This document shows, piece by piece, positions 53,501 through 64,000 of a DNA stretch of 64,000 bases. The stretch is from Phymorhynchus buccinoides. Lineage: Eukaryota > Mollusca > Gastropoda > Neogastropoda > Raphitomidae. A program made the translations under genes and the position numbers. Under the pieces are notes generated by a model. It was not told the origin of the DNA and made no database searches. It saw only the letters and a list, made by a program, of their open reading frames with translations. The stretch lies in NCBI GenBank assembly GCA_017654935.2, contig CM065706.1, forward strand, positions 12,340,570-12,404,569, written 5' to 3'. How positions within the stretch are numbered: the stretch's first letter is position 1; the number at the start of each line of letters is the position of its first letter.

Positions 53501-54239
53501 AGACAACGCATTATGCGCCAGTGAAACTGGATTTATTAAAAAAAAACATTCACTCAAGAGTACCCGTTTGATTTATGTTAGCTTCATCATGTCTGCTTGT
53601 TGGCTTGCATGCTTGCTTGCTTTGAGTACCCGTTTGATTTATGCTAGCTTCATCATGTCTGCTTGCTTGCTTGCACGCTAACTTTCTTTTTTCCTAACTT
53701 TTCGTTCATAAGACCAATGATTTATGTTTCTCAGGTACTATTTCATGTACTCTCAGGGAGAAAAGTAGATTTACAAAAGGTATTTCATTAATTAAGCCCG
53801 CATTCACTGACTGATTCAGCCTGTGTTTGCAACTTGACACGCTAATGTTGGAAAGGACAAAGTGCGGCAAACAAAACATTGATCAATGTCGGAACTGATC
53901 TGTTCACTAGGTCTACTTTCTTCTCGCAATGATTCTGTTCTGTTCTGTTAAAAACGAAAACAAAACCATATCGTTTATTCGAAGTTGAAAATCCAAAAGA
54001 AAAAGGACTACAAATACATTTTTTATATTAGAGGAAAAAAATGTTTAACGTTTTTTCTGTACTTTTCGTTGTTGTTTTTACAACGACAAAGAGTATACAA
54101 GGAACAGCACTGTTTTGAATGATATTATATAGAGTTTGATGGAAACTAACCTAACAAGTTTAAGCGCATTAGCTAAACATTTTACACCCTCTCACACAAG
54201 TCACGTTACTGCAAAAACGTTTGTAGTGTGGGTGTGAGT
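53501..54239. other. Non-coding stretch with tandem ~60-bp duplication
   Basis: Mirror of 2,607-3,409. Duplication at about 53,565-53,690. No gene. Confidence 0.6.
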
Positions 54240-55916
<1,677 letters not shown>

Positions 55917-55917
<1 letters not shown>

Positions 55918-56092
55918 ATCAATTATTGCATTGTAAATTAATTCTTATGATGTAGTTACTGTATATTATGCATGTCTTATTATTTCTATGTTTATATGTG
56001 TGTTTTATGTGCATGCCAGACAAAGAATTTCTTTATGTTTTAAAGACAATAAATGTTTTGATTTGATTGATTGATTGATTGATTCTAGATGT
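55917..56092 (+). mobile_element. 3' end of a retroposon with (GATT)n tail (right arm)
   Basis: 'gacaataaatg' followed by 'tttgatttgattgattgatt' and 'gattgatt'. Mirror of 843-1,020. Confidence 0.5.
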
Positions 56093-56159
56093 ATTATATC
56101 ATAGCAGGCTTTGGGGTATTTAGTATTTTCCGAACATGAGCACACCATAATTCATAATT

Positions 56160-56919
56160 ACTAGCGCAACGCCTAGTAATTGCAATGCACCGTACTGGTA
56201 ACGCCACGTACTGGTAACGCTGAGTACTGGTTTCGCCGGGTCCGTGAAATATTATTATTACTTTTGTCTCTCTCCCTCCTTCCATCTTCTTCACTCATCC
56301 CGTTCTACTACCCCCCGCACCTTACTGAGTACAGCAAATTTGAAGCGATTCGGTTAAGAAAACGGCGGAGTTATAAGGCCCCGTTTCCCGTTGGCGCTGC
56401 TCTGAGAGTGATACTCTCTCCCTAGTAATGGTAACGCCTAGTAACGGTAACGCCAAGTACTGGTAACGCTGAGTACAGCAAATTTGAAGCGATTCGGTTA
56501 AGAAACGGCGGAGTTATAGGGCCCCGTTTCCCATTGGCGCTGCTCTGAGAGTGACGCGCTCTCCCGATTCTCTTCAAATTTGCGGCCAGGCTTTGCCCAG
56601 GCCATAGCAAGCCTGGCGGAGTTATTCGTGAAAAGGTGAAGCGGCGTATAGCGCGCGCGTTTCTGAACTGATTCGCTTCCGGTTTGGCACATCGATGGTC
56701 ACCATCCCCGGTCATCTACCTGCCAAATGCGAAGGCAATCGGTCCAGAAATGCCGGAGATATGGGTGCCGAGAGTCCGGCGGATACGCATTTTGCAAATG
56801 ACACGGCCGCCTCGGTTGCCATTGCCATCGCCCCGTCAGGGCTCACAGCAAATTTGAAGCGATTCGGTCAAAAAACGGCGGAGTTATAAGGCCCGTTTTG
56901 TGTTTCAGACAGACAAACA

Positions 56920-56957
<38 letters not shown>
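56160..56957. repeat. Dispersed repeat with tandem ~90-bp and 16-bp subunits (right arm)
   Basis: Mirror of 1-775. Ends in a CA tract at about 56,918-56,957. Confidence 0.6.
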
Positions 56958-56961
<4 letters not shown>

Positions 56962-58619
56962 CACTTGGCTTTTTACTATATGATGTGTTGCTATCAAAAG
57001 TTGTTTTTTCAGGAACTAAGGCATCTTTGGAGAAAAAACAACTTTGATTGCATTTATGTTCATGTTTATGATATGTTTCTGTTTAATATGAGGTTGCAAT
57101 ATAATTTCCATTCTTCGGTTTGCAAAGAACATATAATGCGTGAAACAGTGTTTATATATTGAAAAAAAGTGAGTTCCAGAAAATCACAAAAATTAATAAC
57201 ACTATTTCCATGGCGACATATTTTTGGAAAAACAAAAAATAATCAAAAGCATGTTTCGTGATTTCTATTTGTTTGTCATTTGGACAAGATGTTCATGTGT
57301 AATAACCGATTTTTTAAATATATATCTGCGGCAGTTTTTATTGGGTAGAAAAGACTCGTTACCAGAAAATAATTTGCAGAAAATGTCCGCTGTTTTACAC
57401 TACATTGGAGTTGGGATTTTTCAATCAAAGTGGGTTGCTTTATTAACCGTTTCCGGTTTCTTTTTTTTTAGAACTTCTCAAACCGTCTAGAATCAACTGT
57501 TTGCTTTGATGTTATATGCTTTGGATTTTTTCACAAATCTATAATATAAAAAAATGACTTGACTGCGTGATTATTATCAATCTCGTATTTGAAGATATTT
57601 TAGGCAGTGAAAGTTCCAATTGAGAGAGGAAGCCCACGCAACATTGCTCTGGTATACATTATACCAAAAATGTCAGAATAATGTTTTCAAAGACATGTTT
57701 TTAAAAATAAAGTCACAGTTTCATCTCACTGTAAATGGGTTCTTTTATTTAACATTAACCAGTAGTTTCCTCTCATTCAGTGCCGACCCAGTTTTCTTAC
57801 ACGGTCCTCAAGATTTATTTTTTTTAACAAGGATTTTTGTGTGTGATAACATTTAACTGTTTTCTATTCTAAGTACACCCATAAACACAACAAATTCCTT
57901 GTGCATAAATACTACTTTCTTGCATGTTTGTTTTTCTTTCTCATAACTCACCCTTAAACGATGCATGGTAACGAACGAGACTGTATATTTAGTAAAGACA
58001 AAGAAGCCTCACCCCCAGAACCACCCCAGTCATACTCACCACCTACAACCTCAGGACTTAGTGGCCTCTTCTGGCTTTTTGTTCCCCTACCTCCCATACT
58101 ATTTTCCCCCCTCTCCCTCATTCCAATCTCTCAGCGTACTTTCTAAACTATCTCTTTATTTCATGTTGTTATTTGATGAGTTTTACGTGGCTCAATTTAA
58201 GAAGCAAGAGGCAAGGCCTTCAAGTTCAAGGCTCACTCGCTTTGTGTTTTAGGAGATTGATATAAATGCCAGAAATTCCATACCAAACATTCGAACTCTT
58301 TGATTTGCATATTCTATAAAACATACATAAACAAGCATGTGTCTAAGTGAATGAGAGAGGAGGGGGGGGGGGGGGGGGGGGGGCAGTCATCATTTGTTTA
58401 TGACGTCATATGCCTAATTCAAACTTCTGTTCTCCTAAACTCTGACAAGTATGCATTACTCTTTCTACTCTCACTTCCAAAGTAGATAATTGATTTACTA
58501 TCAAATTGCTCTGGTTACTTTTTTTCAAAACTGGAGTCACTGAAAACATTATGGCAGTATTTATCATTGTGCAAAGTTTTGTTGTGCTATTATTTATAGT
58601 TTCTGGGAAAAGTACAATA
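56958..58619. other. Region between the palindrome and E2, no gene seen
   Basis: AT-rich, with no recognisable coding similarity in the short frames. A G run of about 21 lies at 58,363-58,383. It appears single-copy within this window. Confidence 0.5.
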
Positions 58620-58622
58620 TCA

Positions 58623-58775
58623 ACGTTTTCATTTCAAAAGAGTACAAAGAGTTTCAACAAACAAAACGTTTTCGTTTCAAAAGAGTACAAAGAGTTTCAA
58701 CAAACAAAACGTTTTCGTTTCAAAAGAGTACAAAGAGTTTCAACAAACAAAACGTTTTCGTTTCAAATGAGTACA
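58623..58775 (+). repeat. 43-bp minisatellite, ~3.5 units (E2)
   Basis: All full units are of the 'aaacgttttcg' type; the first partial unit reads 'cattttcaaaa'-like with a base change (ttcatttc). Ends 'gagtacatgtgtaattaaag' as in E1. Confidence 0.95.
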
Positions 58776-59118
58776 TGTGTAATTAAAGTCTAAGTGCGTG
58801 TGTGGTTAAAGGGGAATCAGATGTTCTCTTCGGATGCAACAACTCTCTGAAAACGCCACAGCATGGGTTTTTTAAGATTGATAAGCACAGACTGCACATA
58901 CTGCAAACTCTATCGCTATTACCTACCTTTTGTGTCACATTCTTCAAAATAAATTGAGCTGACAAGTCATAATTTGCTCAAAATGCACTGTGGAGTTCAT
59001 GTTGTGGGTGAGACACAATCGCTGGCTGATTACTCTGATTTCGGGGCTGGTAGATCTGCGATTGTTTACGAAATAAATGTGTGAGTGCTCAATTTATTTT
59101 GAAGAATGTGACAGAATG

Positions 59119-59345
<227 letters not shown>

Positions 59346-59917
59346 ACAGAACAATCATGAGAACATAGTCTCTCTTCGCTAACACAATGGTATGAGTGAG
59401 CCAAAAAGGGTCATTTGCTACCACACACATTTCTAGCCTGCATGGAGGTGACAAGATTCATCGCTAAGCATAGTTCTTCAGCCTTGGTGACCAATCGTAA
59501 TCCCTTCCTGCCTATGTAAGTCTGATAAGGCAGTTGTTCTATAGGTGTGATGATTATGATATGCATTTTTTCTCTCGATAGGAATTGTTCGGAAATACTT
59601 AACTCAATTGGTCAAACAGGGGAAGTTACTCTACCATCAGGTACTGGGGTAGATCCCCAAAATAGGGATGATTACCATCCGGGTGTGTGTGTGTGTGTGG
59701 GTGGGGTGGGGGGGGGCAATTGCTATCATGTATATTTTGGACATCTGTAGAGTCACCCCTTTCCAACAAATGCATGATAACAATCTGAAAGTGGTAACTT
59801 TCTGTCAACATGTGATTTTTATTGGTAACCCTTATTGTGAACCATTTTTGGTAAGGGGGACCCTACAGATGTCAAGACTGTATGATGGCTATTGCCCCCC
59901 CCCCCCCCCCCCCCCTC

Positions 59918-60487
59918 AACTGAACCCTGAATTGGGTCTTTAAATACTGTCAATAACTTGGACAAATAAATCCCGGAGTGGGTCTTTAAATACAGTCAAC
60001 AGCTTGGACAACTGAACCCTGGAATGGGTCTTTAAATAATGATTGTCAATAGCTTAGACAACTGAACCCCGGAGTGGGTCTTTAAATACTGTCAATGGCT
60101 TGGACAACTGAACCCTGGATTCGGTCTTTAAATACTGGAGTGGGTCTTTAATACCTTATGTCAAAAGCTTATACAACTGAACCACAGAGTGGGTCTTTAA
60201 ACACCTTCTGTCAAAAGCTTGGACAACTGAAGCCTGGAGTGGGTCTTTAAATACCTTCTTTCAAAAGCTCGGACAACTGAGCCCAGGAGTGAGTATTTAC
60301 ATATTGTCAACTGTTTGGACAACTGAACCCAGGAGTGGGTCCTTAAATAATGATTGTTAATAATTTGGACACCTGAACCCTGGAATTGGTCTTTAAATAT
60401 GTCAATGGCTTGGACAACTGAACACTGGAATGGGTCTTTAAATACTGTCAATACCTTGGACAACTGAAAGCTGAAAGCTGGAATGTG

Positions 60488-60553
<66 letters not shown>

Positions 60554-60558
60554 GTGCG

Positions 60559-60600
<42 letters not shown>

Positions 60601-60669
60601 GTGTGTGTGTGGTGTTAGAGAGAGAGAGAGTGTGTGTGTGTGTTTAGAGAGCGTGCGTGCGCACGTTGT

Positions 60670-60733
<64 letters not shown>

Positions 60734-61370
60734 GAGAGAGAGAGAGTTGCTTTGTATATGCGTTGTTGCTGGTTGGTGTCATTCTTGAATGCTGTTTTTG
60801 TTGTCTGTTGATGAATAATTGATTGTAAAGCGCTTTGGGCTCATCTGAGGTAAAGCGCTATATAAATGTACTATTATTATTATTATTATTATTTAAATAC
60901 TGGATTGGTTCTTCAAATACATTCTGTCAAAAGCTTGGACAACTGAACCCCAGAGTGGGTCTTTATATACTGCCAACAGTTTGGACAACTGAACCCCAGG
61001 GGGATCTTTAAATACTATCAAAAGCTTGGACAACTGAACAACAAACAAATATTAGATTTATCGTCCTCTCGATCCCTAAGGACACATATGGAACATTGCT
61101 TCATAGGACGAAAAACCTAATATGTGTTTGTTGTTCAGTTGACCAAGCTTGTGACAGTATTTAAAGAACTGAACCCCGGTGTGGGTCTTTAAATACCTTC
61201 TGTCAAAAGCTTGGACAACTGAACGACGAATATCAATGTTTTACTTCCTCTCGGCCAAAGGTCATATGGAGCATTGCTGTAAAAAATAACTGAACCCCGG
61301 AGTGGGTCTTTAAATACCTTCTGTCAAGAGCTTGGACAACTGAACCCCGGAGTGGGTCTTTAAATACCTA
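59918..61370 (+). repeat. 46-bp minisatellite array with embedded GT tract, SINE-like tail and hairpin (E2)
   Basis: Preceded by a 21-C run (59,895-59,915). GT/GA tract about 60,491-60,735; SINE-like tail 60,750-60,892; hairpin 61,039-61,133; inverted minisatellite fragment after it. The same arrangement as E1. Confidence 0.9.
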
Positions 61371-61695
61371 CTGTCACAGTCGGATCGCATTGCATGCAGT
61401 GTTTCTTCCCCTTCAGTCTGATTAAGCCGTTGTCCTGTAAGCGTGATGATTACCACATGCATTTTGTTTCTCAGTTGTTCTCCGACGCCCAAGTAAACTA
61501 TGGACCCATGGTTGTGCACATTGTGTATGAGTAAAGTAGGTCACACTGAGCTGACTTGGGTTCTATAGCGAATGTTAAAAGTTTGCCCTTCACTGCGTCT
61601 AGAGGAAAACTGAGAAATTTGTGTTTGTGAAAATGTTGTGTATCAATGTTCTTATTATAACATTTAAAAGAGACATTGACTGTGGTAATGGTCAA

Positions 61696-61806
61696 CTTAG
61701 GACGCGGATTTGACCGCCAGGGGGCAATCAAACCACTAGGGGCTTATCACGCGATATTCTTAGTTGGGCGTAGTGAGAGAGAGAGAGAGAGGGGGGGGAC
61801 TCATCT

Positions 61807-61883
<77 letters not shown>

Positions 61884-61965
61884 ACGCCCAACTAAGAATA
61901 CGCGCATCGCGTGATAAGCCCCTAGTGCATTGATTGCCCCCTGGCGGTCAAATCCGCGTCCTAAG
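61696..61965. mobile_element. Foldback element around a GA/CT core (E2)
   Basis: The left arm begins 'cttaggacgcggatttgacc'; the right arm is its reverse complement, with an extra 'gcgca'-like insertion near 61,905. The CT core is longer and the GA core shorter than in E1. Confidence 0.8.
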
Positions 61966-61979
61966 CTGCTCATTAGACT

Positions 61980-62135
61980 GGATCTGAGAAAATGGTCTAG
62001 AGATGATAGGCCTACCCTTCCCTACTTGTCTAAACCCAACACCAGGGCTAGGGCTATAACATCAACAGTTATGACATTATCAATGACGTCGCACATCCTG
62101 TAGAAGACACGGAACATGTGTGCAGGGAAGGGGGT
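61980..62135 (+). repeat. CRE-like dispersed repeat, copy in E2
   Basis: The counterpart of 33,805-33,965, with a few base changes (for example 'tgacattatc' for 'tgacatcatc'). Confidence 0.7.
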
Positions 62136-62384
62136 TAATTACCAGCGGCGAGGCAAAAGCTGGTTAATGTTTCCAGGGCTGTCTGTTTGTTCGTGGCTGT
62201 CTATCCATCCACCTGACTATCTAATATGTCTATGTTGCCACCATAGCGTTTTGAACGGAGGGGGACCGAAGACCCTCACATTGTGCATGCGAATAAGTAG
62301 TTAGAATATCTAGGCCAAGTTCGAAGTTGAAGGTCATTGGTCAAAGGTCAAGGTCAACTCCAAACCACATACATACACACATGC

Positions 62385-62457
62385 GCGCACACGCACCCCC
62401 GCCCCCCCCCCCCCCCCCACACACACACATACGCATGCTTTTGTCTATATTATATTA

Positions 62458-62510
<53 letters not shown>

Positions 62511-62766
62511 GCGTGCGTGCGTGCGTGCGTGCGTGCGTGTGCGTGAGAGAGAGAGGGAGAGCACACGCACACACACACACGCGTGCGCGCGCGCGCACAT
62601 TGCGTGCTTCCACTGCAAGGTCCAATGAACCGTTGTGCCAAGTTTCCTTACGATCGGTCCAGTGGCTTAGGCGCTATGAGCTGGAACACATTTTGGTCAC
62701 AAACGCACACACATACATACACACACGGGCGGACAGCGAAACGGACAGGCCCTTCTTCCCATTCTA
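62385..62766 (+). repeat. Compound microsatellite and dispersed-repeat tail ending E2
   Basis: C run and CA about 62,396-62,430, GT 62,461-62,505 with GC interruptions, GA 62,546-62,560, CA to 62,580. Then the 'gcgctatgagctggaacac' tail as in E1. Confidence 0.7.
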
Positions 62767-63244
62767 ATGTACTCCTGTAATTACAGAAACTGTGAGTGCA
62801 AAAACCGTGACACACCTCGTGTACCCCGCTTCCAATCTCCTTTCTGTTTTAATCAATTCAGTCTAACGTAGCCTAATAATAGGAGATGCTAGATGGAGAA
62901 TGATGCTTTGTTTGTCTCACTTTGGTTCTGACCCACGCACTGCTAGGTGATTGGTATCGTAATCAACTTTGGTGGAGGGGAGTTAATTAGAAAGAGAGTA
63001 CTCCTCTTTGTTCAATTTCATAGCCTAATAATACAATTCTGACCCTAACCCTTACCAGGAAAATGGTCATGTTTAGTATTTTTAAAAATGTCAATGATAA
63101 AGTTAGGTTCTGTGTAGGGACATACATAATCGTCCAACGTGAAAGAGTCAAAGGGGGATAATTTATTTTTGTTTAAATGCTACGTTGAAAGCATGAGTAT
63201 ATTGTTTCCCTTTGCACACGTACATAGCCTACACGCGCGCGCAC

Positions 63245-63289
<45 letters not shown>

Positions 63290-63358
63290 ATGACACACAT
63301 TCAAACACACATGTATACCTATACACACACACACACACACACACATACACACACACAC

Positions 63359-63451
<93 letters not shown>

Positions 63452-63837
63452 ACACACACACACACACGCGCGCGCGCGCGGGTGCACAAGAACACACGTA
63501 AATTGTGATCTATAATTAGTCTTTTTCATTTTTTCATTTAATAAGACGTATGAAATAGAACTCGATACTCAAGAGCATTGCACAATGTAACAGCATAATT
63601 ACAAAATAATCCATTGTCAGAGTTGGGATTTTATTTTCCTCTTATAGAAGAGAATAGGATTCCCCTCTTATCGAGGAGAACCCTAGTGTCTTTGAACAAA
63701 GCCTATTTTTTTCTTCTTATTTTTTTCTTTTTCTTCCCCTTGTTTGTCCGATTTAGATGACATTTTCAATAAAACTAAATTTTTAATTAATAAAATATTG
63801 ACCAAATATTATTTCAGAAAAAAACTTTTTAACGATT
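62767..63837. other. Non-coding, microsatellite-rich; no gene seen
   Basis: GA tract and G run at about 63,248-63,289, CA tract 63,323-63,468, and CG-rich alternation near 63,468-63,480. The remainder is AT-rich without protein similarity. Confidence 0.55.
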
Positions 63838-64000
63838 GCATTGATTTGTATTCTGAGGTTTTGCGTTTGGTATTTTGGGCAAGGTGCAATGGACCATGAT
63901 GACTATTGGTGTGTGTTTTGTTATTATTAATTAAGACTAACTAGTAACGAGGATGAAGAATACATGGGTATCAAGAGAATATAAATAACGAAAGATCTCT
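63838..64000 (+). repeat. Diverged copy of block C' (C'')
   Basis: 'tttgtattctgag', 'tttggtattttg', 'ggtgcaat', 'attaagactaact' and 'gggtatc' occur in the same order and spacing as in 37,166-37,318, with many substitutions. It continues past the window edge. Confidence 0.75.

Noticed and set aside
57224..58255. Short plus-strand frames in 56,958-58,619
   Set aside because: No protein similarity recognised, composition follows local AT or CT content, and there is no second copy in the window to test conservation.

Overview
The window looks like a repeat-rich segment of a eukaryotic nuclear genome, most likely a marine mollusc and probably a gastropod. The grounds are intronless rhodopsin-class receptors of a lophotrochozoan type, several decayed non-LTR retrotransposons, very long CA/GT and GA/CT microsatellites, and no operon structure. 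The species is not determined. No rRNA, tRNA or CRISPR array was recognised.

The dominant structure is a giant imperfect inverted repeat (palindrome). The left arm is 1-28,954 and the right arm is 35,747-56,957 in reverse complement, separated by a 6.8-kb spacer. Reading inward, each arm has three blocks. Block A holds a dispersed repeat, a microsatellite/AT-module array, an L1-like LINE (LINE-A) interrupted by a hairpin-bearing insertion, an exon-like ORF and receptor GPCR-A with a 73-bp minisatellite right after its stop codon. Block B holds receptor GPCR-B, a Jockey/CR1-type LINE fragment (LINE-B) carrying a TIR-bounded MITE, and the 3' end of a CR1-like LINE (LINE-C). Block C holds a GA/CT tract and a possible MULE-transposase N-terminal fragment. 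The left arm has two copies of block B (B1 11,381-19,004 and B2 19,505-26,659) separated by exactly 500 Ns. The duplicated stretch begins and ends at the gap edges, which is what two overlapping haplotype contigs laid end to end would give, so the extra copy is probably a false duplication.

The spacer holds segment E1 (28,955-34,616): a 43-bp minisatellite of 38 units, CA and GT tracts, a 41-C tract, a 46-bp minisatellite, a 77-bp inverted repeat around a GA/CT core and a CRE-like dispersed repeat. A direct copy, E2 (58,620-62,766), lies outside the right arm. A diverged copy of block C begins at about 63,838, so the E-then-C order repeats.

The only convincing host genes are five intact intronless class-A GPCR reading frames: GPCR-A at 10,311 (+) and 45,643 (-), and GPCR-B at 13,921 (+), 21,529 (+) and 42,224 (-). 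All transposon fragments are broken by frameshifts and stops. The receptors appear to belong to a lineage-specific peptide- or chemoreceptor-like family; the ligand is unknown. Hand comparison shows mosaic similarity among copies, consistent with gene conversion or recombination between arms or alleles. Whether the palindrome is a real chromosomal feature or an assembly of two haplotypes is the main open question.
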